Under the pieces are notes generated by a model. That model saw only the letters and a program-made list of their open reading frames with translations. It did not search any database and had not been told where the DNA came from. Shown in pieces: positions 34,170 through 42,177 of a DNA stretch of 64,000 nt. The stretch's first letter is position 1. Every line of letters begins with the position of its first letter. Made by a program: the position numbers and the translations under genes. The DNA is taken from NCBI RefSeq assembly GCF_001305965.1, contig NZ_JXQC01000003.1, positions 3,603,292 to 3,667,291 of the forward strand, given 5' to 3'. This stretch comes from Erythrobacter sp. SG61-1L. GTDB taxonomy: Bacteria > Pseudomonadota > Alphaproteobacteria > Sphingomonadales > Sphingomonadaceae.

Positions 34170-36035
34170 ATGCTGACAATTAATGGCGTTACCGTGCGGC
34201 TTGGCGGCCGGACCATCCTTGACCGCGCGAGCGCTGCGATTCCGCCCGGTGGACGGGTCGGGCTGATCGGCCGCAACGGGGCCGGCAAATCGACGCTTAT
34301 GAAAGCGATGATCGGCGCGCTCGACCCTGACGAGGGCGAGATCGAGATGCCCCGCCGCACGCGGCTGGGCTACATCGCGCAGGAAGCGCCGAGCGGCACG
34401 ATCACGCCGGAACAGGCCGTGCTTGCCGCCGATGTCGAGCGGGCGCAGTTGCTGGAAGAATCCGAGACCTGCACCGATCCGCACCGCCTGGGCGACATTC
34501 ATGACCGCCTGCTGGCGATCGACGCCTATAGCGCGCCCTCGCGCGCGGCCCGCATCCTCATCGGCCTCGGCTTTGACGAGGAAATGCAGTCCCGCCCGCT
34601 GGACAGCTTTTCTGGCGGCTGGAAAATGCGCGTCGCGCTGGCTGCGCTGCTGTTTTCCCAGCCTGACGTGCTGCTGCTGGACGAACCTTCGAACCACCTC
34701 GATCTGGAAGCCACGCTGTGGCTGGAGAACTTCCTCAAGTCCTATCCGGCCACGCTGGTGGTGATCAGCCACGAGCGTGACCTGCTCAACAATGTGGTGG
34801 ACCATATCCTGCACCTGCAAGGCGGCAAGCTGACGCTCTATCCCGGCGGCTATGACAGTTTCGAGCGCCAGCGGGCGGAGCGGGCCGCGCAGCTCGCCGC
34901 CGCCAAGGCATCGCAGGACGCCCAACGCGCACGCCTGCAGGATTACGTCGCCCGTAACAGCGCGCGTGCTTCCACGGCCAAGCAGGCGCAGTCCCGCGCC
35001 AAGATGCTGGCGAAGATGCAGCCTATCGCCGCACTGATCGACGATCCTTCGCTGAGCTTCGATTTCCCCGATCCGGGCGAATTGCGACCGCCCCTGATCT
35101 CGCTGGATCTCGCCTCGGTGGGTTATACCGAGGAAAAGCCGGTGCTGCGCCGCCTGAACCTGCGGATCGACCCGGATGAGCGGATCGCCCTGCTAGGCCG
35201 CAACGGCAACGGCAAGACAACCCTCGCCCGCCTGCTGGCGGCCCAATTGACGCCGATGGAAGGGGCCATGCACGCATCCGGCCGGATGAAGGTCGGCTAT
35301 TTCACACAGTATCAGGTGGAAGAACTGGCCACCGACGCGACGCCGCTGGAACATATGACCCGCGCGATGGAGGGCCACTCCCCCGCCGCCGTGCGTGCAC
35401 AGCTGGGGCGGTTCGGCTTTTCCGGCAATCGCGCGACCACACTGGTGGGCCAGCTTTCGGGCGGCGAGCGCGCAAGGCTGGCGCTGGCGCTGATCACCCG
35501 CGATGCACCGCATATGCTCATCCTGGACGAGCCAACCAACCACCTTGACGTGGATGCGCGCGAGGCACTGGTGCAGGCGCTGAACGACTATTCCGGCGCG
35601 GTGATCCTGATCAGCCACGATCGCCACATGGTCGAGCTGACGGCCGACCGCCTGGTGCTAGTCGATGACGGGACGGCGAAGGATTATTCCGGCAGCATGG
35701 AGGATTATATCGACTTCGTGCTGGGCCGGAACCAGCCGAAGAAGGATGGCGGCGCCAAGGGTGCAAAGGCTCCGGCCAAGCCATCCGGCAAATCGCAGGC
35801 GCAGGCCCGCTACATCAAATCGGAAATCACCCGCGTCGAAAAATCCATCGCCAAATTGCAGGCGCATTGCACCGAGATCGACCGGGCGATGTACGAACCC
35901 GCCAATTCCTCCGCCCAGCTTGCGGGCAAGACCATGACCGAACTTCTGACGCAGCGGGCGCAGGTTTCCGACGAACTGGAGCGACTGGAAATTGAATGGC
36001 TCGCACTGGGCGAGCAGCTGGAAGGCGCCGGCTAG
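34170..36035 (+). CDS. ABC-F family ATPase (YheS/Uup group)
   Basis: A 621-residue protein with two ABC domains and no membrane segments. Walker A motifs GRNGAGKS (about 38-45) and GRNGNGKT (about 347-354), signatures FSGGWKMRVALAALL and LSGGERARLALALI, and Walker B LLLDEPSNHLDL and LILDEPTNHLDV are all present. A C-terminal coiled coil (SEITRVEKSIAKLQAH) follows. ABC-F proteins act on ribosomes; YheS-like members rescue stalled translation. A terminator follows. Confidence 0.95.
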   Translation: MLTINGVTVRLGGRTILDRASAAIPPGGRVGLIGRNGAGKSTLMKAMIGALDPDEGEIEMPRRTRLGYIAQEAPSGTITPEQAVLAADVERAQLLEESETCTDPHRLGDIHDRLLAIDAYSAPSRAARILIGLGFDEEMQSRPLDSFSGGWKMRVALAALLFSQPDVLLLDEPSNHLDLEATLWLENFLKSYPATLVVISHERDLLNNVVDHILHLQGGKLTLYPGGYDSFERQRAERAAQLAAAKASQDAQRARLQDYVARNSARASTAKQAQSRAKMLAKMQPIAALIDDPSLSFDFPDPGELRPPLISLDLASVGYTEEKPVLRRLNLRIDPDERIALLGRNGNGKTTLARLLAAQLTPMEGAMHASGRMKVGYFTQYQVEELATDATPLEHMTRAMEGHSPAAVRAQLGRFGFSGNRATTLVGQLSGGERARLALALITRDAPHMLILDEPTNHLDVDAREALVQALNDYSGAVILISHDRHMVELTADRLVLVDDGTAKDYSGSMEDYIDFVLGRNQPKKDGGAKGAKAPAKPSGKSQAQARYIKSEITRVEKSIAKLQAHCTEIDRAMYEPANSSAQLAGKTMTELLTQRAQVSDELERLEIEWLALGEQLEGAG

Positions 36036-36045
36036 AAACGAAAAT

Positions 36046-36081
36046 GGGCCTCGCCGCAAAAGGGGGGGAACGGCGAGGCCC
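36046..36081. terminator. Bidirectional terminator after the ABC-F gene
   Basis: GGGCCTCGCCG (36046-36056) pairs with CGGCGAGGCCC (36071-36081) in an 11-bp perfect stem with a 14-nt loop. AAAA precedes it and TTCTC follows. It serves both the ABC-F gene and the convergent outer-membrane protein gene. Confidence 0.85.
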
Positions 36082-36123
36082 TTCTCAATCAGCCTGAGGG
36101 AGTCAGAGCTGACCGGGGAAAGA

Positions 36124-36927
36124 TCAGAACGCGAATTTGGCCCTCAACCGAACCGGGACCGACAGGCGCGAACCGGAATCGTTGATCGAAGACAGGCCAA
36201 GCCCACCCAGCGCGCTGTCATCGCCAGATGCGCCGTCGGCGTAATGCAAGCCTACCTCAGGCTGCAGGAAGAAACCTTCGTTTACCTTGATCGACAAGCC
36301 AAGATCGGCGCCCGCCGAAAACACCCATGACGAATCCGAGAAGGGCGTGTCGGTCAGCGTGATGCCGGCGTCGGGAACCGTGAAGGTAGACGAAATCTCC
36401 GAAAGGCGGGCCACGCCCAACCGGCCGGCAATATACGGCGAAATTCCGCTGTCCGGCATCAGGTACTGGCGGAAGCCAAGTTCCACCGAGAGCGCCTTAT
36501 AATCGGAAAAATCGCCAAACACTGGCAAGCTGGCATTTACCGGAGCGCCAGCCGCTGCCTGACCGACATTGATCTTGTTGCCCTGCGCTTCGAGATAACG
36601 GACCGAACCGAACAATTCGGAGCTGTCGCTCAGGCCATAAGCAAGCTCGGCGCCGATCCCCCAGGCATCGTCATAAACGTCCCGCTGGCTGCGCTCGCCG
36701 ATCTGCAATTCCGCCGGAATGCCGGACAATGCGGGGTTGAGGATACCAAGATCGGCAATATCGACATTTTCGCCGCCATGCATCGTGCCATCGATGGCAA
36801 AATCCATGCCCCCATCAACCCCGAGCGAGAACTGACCAGCCTTGGTATGAGCCAAGGCCGGCGAAGCAGCGACGGTCGCAAATATAGCGATACCAGCAGC
36901 AAGCGAATGTTTGAGCAAAGCCATCAT
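36124..36927 (-). CDS. Outer-membrane beta-barrel protein
   Basis: A 267-residue protein with a signal peptide (LAAGIAIFATVAASPALAH) and alternating amphipathic strands ending in the C-terminal VPVRLRAKFAF, a typical terminal-Phe barrel signal. Landmarks are FSLGVDGGMDFAIDG, YGLSDSSELFGSVRYLE and YIAGRLGVARLSEIS. It resembles small 8-stranded OmpA/OmpW-size barrels. GAGG lies just upstream of two adjacent ATG codons. Ligand or role unknown. Confidence 0.85.
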   Translation of the reverse strand: MMALLKHSLAAGIAIFATVAASPALAHTKAGQFSLGVDGGMDFAIDGTMHGGENVDIADLGILNPALSGIPAELQIGERSQRDVYDDAWGIGAELAYGLSDSSELFGSVRYLEAQGNKINVGQAAAGAPVNASLPVFGDFSDYKALSVELGFRQYLMPDSGISPYIAGRLGVARLSEISSTFTVPDAGITLTDTPFSDSSWVFSAGADLGLSIKVNEGFFLQPEVGLHYADGASGDDSALGGLGLSSINDSGSRLSVPVRLRAKFAF

Positions 36928-37050
36928 CTTTCCTCTCATCTGACTTTTTGATCTAGCCACGAGAGGAAGATAATCCGGACGGCCTTTCATTCGACCTGTC
37001 CTTTCGGTCATCCAGTTGCCCTTTAGGACATGATATTTATCGCCGATCCC

Positions 37051-37776
37051 TCACTTTGGTGGCGCAGCGAGACTGTCGCCTCTGGCCTCAGGCAACGCCT
37101 TCGCCACATCGGCCGAAGTGGCAGCGACCAGTTCCTCGATCCCGCGCGCGGTGGGATGGATCTTGTCGTCCTGCAACAGGTCCGGCTTGTCATAGACCGC
37201 CTCAAGGAAGAACGGCACCAGCGCGGCGCCATATTCCTTCGCGAGCGCGGGATAGATGGCATCGAAATCGCGCTGGAAATCCGCGCCGAGATTGGGCGGA
37301 GCGCGCATTCCCATCAGCAGGGCCGGGATTTTGCGGGCATTCAGTTCCTTCAGGATGCTTGCGATATTTGCGCGTGTTTCCCTTGGACTGAGGCCGCGCA
37401 GCAGATCGTTGCCGCCCAGTTCCACGATCACGAGCTGGGGCGGGACGGGCTGGTTGTCGAGGGTGAAGAGGAAGCGCTGGGCCGCCGCCGCGCTGGTATC
37501 GCCGGAGACGCCCGCATTGGCCACCTTCGCATTGATCCCCTGCGCGCGCAGGGCCAGCTCCAGCTTGGCCGGATAGGCTTCCGCCTGCTCGACATTATAG
37601 CCGGCAAACAGGCTGTCTCCAAAGGCGAGGATCGGGCGTTCCGGCCCCATGACCGGCACGTTTTCGGGCGCGGCGACCGTTTCGCTCGGCGCCGGATCGG
37701 GCGCGCTGCCGCCGCATGCTGAAAGGCCGAGGGACAGGCCAACGGCCAGGGCAATCGACAAACACCATTGGCGCAT
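37051..37776 (-). CDS. tesA: GDSL-type arylesterase/lysophospholipase lipoprotein (TesA-like)
   Basis: A 241-residue SGNH hydrolase. MRQWCLSIALAVGLSLGLSA precedes the lipobox Cys at residue 21. The nucleophile Ser is in AFGDSLFAG (about residue 55). The Gly/Asn blocks are NAGVSGDTSA and VELGGNDLLRG, and the Asp-His pair is in DDKIHPTARG. The start at 37776 has GGGAG 8 nt upstream. It is divergent from the ABC transporter genes, the arrangement of E. coli tesA and ybbAP. Confidence 0.92.
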   Translation of the reverse strand: MRQWCLSIALAVGLSLGLSACGGSAPDPAPSETVAAPENVPVMGPERPILAFGDSLFAGYNVEQAEAYPAKLELALRAQGINAKVANAGVSGDTSAAAAQRFLFTLDNQPVPPQLVIVELGGNDLLRGLSPRETRANIASILKELNARKIPALLMGMRAPPNLGADFQRDFDAIYPALAKEYGAALVPFFLEAVYDKPDLLQDDKIHPTARGIEELVAATSADVAKALPEARGDSLAAPPK

Positions 37777-37835
37777 CGGCCAAACTCCCATGGGTACACT
37801 TGCTCTGGCAGCGATCCCTATGCCATCGCTGGGCC

Positions 37836-38534
37836 GTGACAAGCCCCGATCAAAGCCAGCCCGCAATTGCCGCCCGCAATCTTACCCTCACCCTTGGCGA
37901 GGGGGAGGCGGCCGTGCAGATCCTGAAGGGTATCGACCTTACCGTGAATGCGGGGGAGACCGTGGCCCTGCTCGGCCCTTCCGGTTCGGGCAAAAGCTCG
38001 CTGATGTCGGTCCTTTCCGGGCTGGAGCGCGCAGGCGGCGGCAGCCTTTCGGTTGCCGGGCAGGATTTCGCCGCGATGGACGAGGATGCGCTGGCCGCCG
38101 CGCGCCGGGGCCGCATCGGCATCGTCCTGCAGGCCTTCCACCTGTTGCCCACCATGAGTGCGCAGGAAAACGTCGCCACGCCGATGGAACTGGCCGGAGA
38201 GGCAGACGCATGGCCGCGCGCCGCCGCGGAGCTTGAGGCAGTGGGCCTCGGCCACCGCCTGACGCATTACCCCGCCCAGCTTTCCGGCGGCGAGCAGCAG
38301 CGCGTGGCCATTGCCCGCGCCACTGCCCCGCGCCCCACCCTGATCTTTGCGGACGAGCCGACCGGCAATCTGGACGGCGCAACCGGCCGGGACATTGTGG
38401 AACTGTTGTTCGCCCGCCGCGCCGAAACCGGCGCCACGCTGGTGATCATCACTCATGATCCCGCGCTGGCCGAACGCTGCGACCGGGTGGTCACTCTGGG
38501 TGACGGCCGGATCGTGAGCGACACGGCCGCATAA
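37836..38534 (+). CDS. ybbA: ABC transporter ATP-binding protein (YbbA/LolD-like)
   Basis: A 232-residue ATPase with a GTG start (60 bp from the divergent esterase). Walker [10 protein letters not shown] is near residue 45, the signature is [14 protein letters not shown], and Walker B is [13 protein letters not shown], then the H-loop IITHDPAL. It belongs to the MacB/LolD family that energises transporters without substrate-channel permeases. It is coupled to the permease, whose ATG overlaps its stop. Confidence 0.93.
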   Translation: MTSPDQSQPAIAARNLTLTLGEGEAAVQILKGIDLTVNAGETVALLGPSGSGKSSLMSVLSGLERAGGGSLSVAGQDFAAMDEDALAAARRGRIGIVLQAFHLLPTMSAQENVATPMELAGEADAWPRAAAELEAVGLGHRLTHYPAQLSGGEQQRVAIARATAPRPTLIFADEPTGNLDGATGRDIVELLFARRAETGATLVIITHDPALAERCDRVVTLGDGRIVSDTAA

Positions 38535-41068
38535 TGACCCGCGCCGCATCCACTTCCCTGCCCTGGGCCACTGCCTGGGCCATTGCCCGGCGCGATCTTC
38601 ACCGCCGGTTTCGCGGGCTGCGCCTGCTGCTGGTCTGCCTGTTTCTGGGCGTAGGCGCGCTGGCTGCCATCGGATCCCTGACCGGCGCAATCGAGGGCGA
38701 GCTGAAAAGCCGGGGCAAGGAAATCCTTGGCGGCGATCTGGAAGTCAGCCTGTGGCAGCGCGCACCCACCGTCAGGGAACTGATGGTGCTGAACGGCTAT
38801 GGCCGCGTATCCGGCGGGCTAAGAATGCAGGCCACCGCCAGCGCGGGAGACATGGCCGCACCCATCGAACTGAAGGCCGTGGACAGCGAATGGCCGATGT
38901 TCGGCAGCTTCACGCTGAAGGATGGCACGAAGGCCGGTGCGCCGCCCGAAGGGCAGGCATGGCTGGCACAAGGCGCGGCCGAGCGGCTGGGGGTTGGCCC
39001 CGGCGACAGTTTCCGGCTGGGCACGCAGGTGCTGAAAGTGGGCGGCATCATCGGGGAAGAGCCGGACCGGCTGAGCGAAGGCTTCGCCCTTGGCCCAACG
39101 GTGATCGTGCCATTCGATCTGCCGGAAGAGGCCGGCCTCGTCGCGCCGGGCGCGATGTATCAGGGCAAGTACCGCATCGCCTTTGGGGGCAGATACGATG
39201 CCGAAGGCGTATCCAGGAAGATCGGGGAACTGTTCCCTTCCGCCGGTTTCGAATTCCGCAATTCCGACAATGCCTCCCCGGGGGCAGACCGCTTCGTTTC
39301 GCGCATGGGCCAGTTTCTGGTGCTGGTGGGGCTGGCCGCCTTGGTGATCGCAGGGATCGGGATCGGCGGCGGAGTATCCTCTTACCTTCAGGCCCGGCGG
39401 ACCGGCATCGCCACGCTGAAAATCCTTGGCGCGACCAGCGGAGACATTGCGCGTATCTATGCCCTGCAACTGGGCGCAGCCGCGCTGGCGGGCGCGCTGG
39501 CTGGCCTGATCGCGGGCATTGCCATCACTCCATTGCTCAGCTGGGCACTGGGTTCGCTGCTGCCGGTGCAGACCGGGCTGGTGATCGACCTTGCCGCACT
39601 GGCGCGCGCCGCGGGCTTCGGCCTGCTGGTGGCGCTGATCTTCGCCGCCCCACCACTGGAAAAGGCTCGGCGCTTCCCAGCCATGGCCCTGATGCGCGAG
39701 CGCGTGATGCCGCTGGCTCGCGAATGGCGTGGGTTGCTGCTACCGGTGGGCGGCGGGCTGGTGGCGATTGCCGCACTGGCCCTGATCGGCACGCCGCAAC
39801 CGGGCCTAAGCGCCATATTCATGGGCGGGGCTGCCGGGCTGCTGGCCATACTGGCCCTGCTAGGCTGGGCCATCCGCCGCGCGGCTGAACGCGCGCCGCG
39901 CCCGCGCAACCCGCTGCTGCGCAATGCGCTGGCCAATCTCCACCGGCCCGGTGCGCAAACGGGCGCGCTGGTGACGGCGCTGGGCTTCGGCCTGTCTGCC
40001 TTCGTGCTGCTGGCCGGCGTGCAGACCAGCCTGGATGCCAATATCCAGCGCAGCGTGCCGCAGATGGCGCCCGATTATTTCGTGCTCGACATTCCGCGCG
40101 CCCGGATCGGCGAGTTCGAGGACCTGGTCCGCAAGGACAGCCCCAAGGCGGAAATCCGCAGCGTGCCTACCCTGCGCGGCAAGATCCTGGCCTATGGCCC
40201 GAAGGGCAAGACGATCCGCGTGGCCGATCTGGACGAAATCCCCGAAGGCGCATGGCCCCTGCGCGGCGAACGCGGCCTGACCTATTCGGACGGCGTGCCC
40301 GAAGGCAATACGGTGACCGCAGGCAAATGGTGGCCGAAGGATTATTCAGGCGAGCCGCTGGTTTCCATCGACGAGGAACTGGCGCAGGTGCTTGGCCTGA
40401 AGATCGGCGATTACATCACGGTCGGCCTGTTGGGAGTGGAACGCAGCGCCCGCATTGCGAGCTTCCGGCGGATCGACTGGGATTCGATGGGCTTCAATTA
40501 TGTGCTGGTGTTCAGCCCCAATGCCATTGCCGATGCGCCGCATAATCTGGCCGCCACAATCGACCTGCCCGACGGTGCCGCGACCGGCCCGCTGCTGCGA
40601 CAGATGGTCCGCACCTTCCCCTCAAGCTCGGTGATCGAAGTGGGGCAGGTGCTGGGCGAAGCGCGAGCGATATTGAGCCAGGTGGGCGCAGCCATCCTTG
40701 CCGCCGCTTCCGTGGCCGTGCTGGCAGGGCTGGCCGTCCTGTTGGGCGCCATCGCCGCCGCCCGCGCCAGCCGCCTTTACGACAATGTGATCCTGCGCGT
40801 GCTGGGCGCCAGCCGCAAACAGCTGCTGCTGCTGCAACTTGCCGAATATGGCCTGCTGGCTCTGGTACTGGCAGGTGTGGCGCTGGTGCTGGGCAGTGGG
40901 CTTGCCTGGCTGGTGATCGTCCAGCTGTTCGAATTCGACTGGCTGCCGGACTGGCCGCGCATTCTGGCCGTGCTGGGCGCGGGCCTTGCGCTGGTATTGG
41001 GATTTGCACTGGGCGGGTCGCTTCCGCTGCTGCGGGCACGCCCCGCCCAGGCACTCAGAGAGCTTTAG
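38534..41068 (+). CDS. ybbP: FtsX-type ABC transporter permease (YbbP-like)
   Basis: An 844-residue protein with the ten-helix YbbP topology. An N-terminal membrane helix and a large periplasmic domain (about residues 45-260) precede FtsX helices (QFLVLVGLAALVIAGIGIGGG). A middle group of helices, a second periplasmic domain and a terminal FtsX unit (YDNVILRVLGASRKQLLLLQ) follow. With YbbA and TesA it probably handles hydrophobic compounds at the inner membrane. The stop overlaps the convergent DUF805 gene. Confidence 0.93.
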   Translation: MTRAASTSLPWATAWAIARRDLHRRFRGLRLLLVCLFLGVGALAAIGSLTGAIEGELKSRGKEILGGDLEVSLWQRAPTVRELMVLNGYGRVSGGLRMQATASAGDMAAPIELKAVDSEWPMFGSFTLKDGTKAGAPPEGQAWLAQGAAERLGVGPGDSFRLGTQVLKVGGIIGEEPDRLSEGFALGPTVIVPFDLPEEAGLVAPGAMYQGKYRIAFGGRYDAEGVSRKIGELFPSAGFEFRNSDNASPGADRFVSRMGQFLVLVGLAALVIAGIGIGGGVSSYLQARRTGIATLKILGATSGDIARIYALQLGAAALAGALAGLIAGIAITPLLSWALGSLLPVQTGLVIDLAALARAAGFGLLVALIFAAPPLEKARRFPAMALMRERVMPLAREWRGLLLPVGGGLVAIAALALIGTPQPGLSAIFMGGAAGLLAILALLGWAIRRAAERAPRPRNPLLRNALANLHRPGAQTGALVTALGFGLSAFVLLAGVQTSLDANIQRSVPQMAPDYFVLDIPRARIGEFEDLVRKDSPKAEIRSVPTLRGKILAYGPKGKTIRVADLDEIPEGAWPLRGERGLTYSDGVPEGNTVTAGKWWPKDYSGEPLVSIDEELAQVLGLKIGDYITVGLLGVERSARIASFRRIDWDSMGFNYVLVFSPNAIADAPHNLAATIDLPDGAATGPLLRQMVRTFPSSSVIEVGQVLGEARAILSQVGAAILAAASVAVLAGLAVLLGAIAAARASRLYDNVILRVLGASRKQLLLLQLAEYGLLALVLAGVALVLGSGLAWLVIVQLFEFDWLPDWPRILAVLGAGLALVLGFALGGSLPLLRARPAQALREL

Positions 41069-41553
41069 GCGAAAACGCCCACATCGGTGCGGCCCTTGGG
41101 GTCCGGCCCGAAGCGATTGGGGCCTGCAGTGCCGTCAAGGCACAGGATCACCAGAAAGGCGATCGTGACGAGGAAGCCCACGAAAGGGATCAACGAAAGC
41201 AAGATGAAGCCCAGATACCACCAGCCGGACATGTTGCGATCATGCAGGCGGCGAACGGTCACGGCGATGGACGGAATCAGCGCGAACAGCGCATAGATGC
41301 CGTAAATTCCGACCATGGCGATCAGGACCGGGCTGGACAGCATCGATGCCGCCATCACGCTTTCATCATATTCGACACCCTGCCCCGCCATTTGGGCACT
41401 GGTGAAAATGGCGCTGAACATCTGCACATAGAACGGGCCCGCCAGCACGCAGGCCAGAATGACGTTCAGCAATGTGAACATCCAGAATTCCTTCCGGCGC
41501 GAACGGCCGGAAAAGTCGAAATACCGCTTAAACGGCAAGAACATCCAATTCAT
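41065..41553 (-). CDS. DUF805 membrane protein 1
   Basis: A 162-residue inner-membrane protein. It starts MNWMFLPFKRYFDFSGRSRR, and the DUF805 landmarks are R-(R/K)-E-(F/Y)-W (RRKEFW) and the C-terminal VRRLHDRNMSGWW-like pattern (TVRRLHDRNMSGWWYLG). Three to four membrane segments. A DGTAGPNRFGPDPKG tail is typical. A paralogue lies 110 bp upstream on the same strand. Function of DUF805 proteins is unknown. Confidence 0.9.
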   Translation of the reverse strand: MNWMFLPFKRYFDFSGRSRRKEFWMFTLLNVILACVLAGPFYVQMFSAIFTSAQMAGQGVEYDESVMAASMLSSPVLIAMVGIYGIYALFALIPSIAVTVRRLHDRNMSGWWYLGFILLSLIPFVGFLVTIAFLVILCLDGTAGPNRFGPDPKGRTDVGVFA

Positions 41554-41663
41554 CGTCAATTCCCCCAATTCCCGCCCGTCCGGCGGGGGTGTGGTAACGG
41601 CCCGGCTGTTGCACGTTTGCCGTGATGGAAGCGGATGCGACTGGCTCCGCCGGTTATTCCGCT

Positions 41664-42071
41664 TCACAGGAAGTCGGAAATGTCGGTTTCTGGCCTCAGT
41701 GGGTCCGGGCCATAGGCATTCTCGCCCGGCGTGCCCTTCTGCGCCAATAAGTATGCCAGGGCCGGCCCCCCGATATATGGGATGAGCCCGAGCAACACAT
41801 ACCAGCCTGATTTCTCCAGATCGTGAAGGCGGCGTACCTGCAGTGCCAGGACGGGGCAGGATATTCCCAGCGCATAGGCCAGCAACAGCTTCGAGCCGAA
41901 ATCCATGCCCCCGCTTTTGCCCGGCGCGGAATTTTCCTCGATTTCAATCCCCAACATTGTCACCAACACGGCAACGAACAGGTTGAACAGCAGGAACAGC
42001 CAGTATTCCAGCCGGCGCGAACGGCCGGAAAAGTCGAAATAGCGCCGGAACGGCAAGAACATCCAATACAC
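41664..42071 (-). CDS. DUF805 membrane protein 2 (GTG start)
   Basis: A 135-residue paralogue of the preceding protein. A GTG start with GGGGGG upstream gives V/M-YWMFLPFRRYFDFSGRSRR, matching its paralogue residue for residue over the first 20 positions except three. It has VRRLHDLEKSGWY and the tail GENAYGPDP. It is shorter in the loop between helices 1 and 2. It lies between the TonB receptor and DUF805 protein 1. Confidence 0.85.
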   Translation of the reverse strand: MYWMFLPFRRYFDFSGRSRRLEYWLFLLFNLFVAVLVTMLGIEIEENSAPGKSGGMDFGSKLLLAYALGISCPVLALQVRRLHDLEKSGWYVLLGLIPYIGGPALAYLLAQKGTPGENAYGPDPLRPETDISDFL

Positions 42072-42177
42072 GCCGATCCCCCCGAATCGTTTCGCGGGAG
42101 ACCACCACAGGCTGGGCTTGCGGGCAAGAAAAAGGGGGCACTCGGCCCCCTTTCCCAATCGGTTCAGGTAGTTGTGC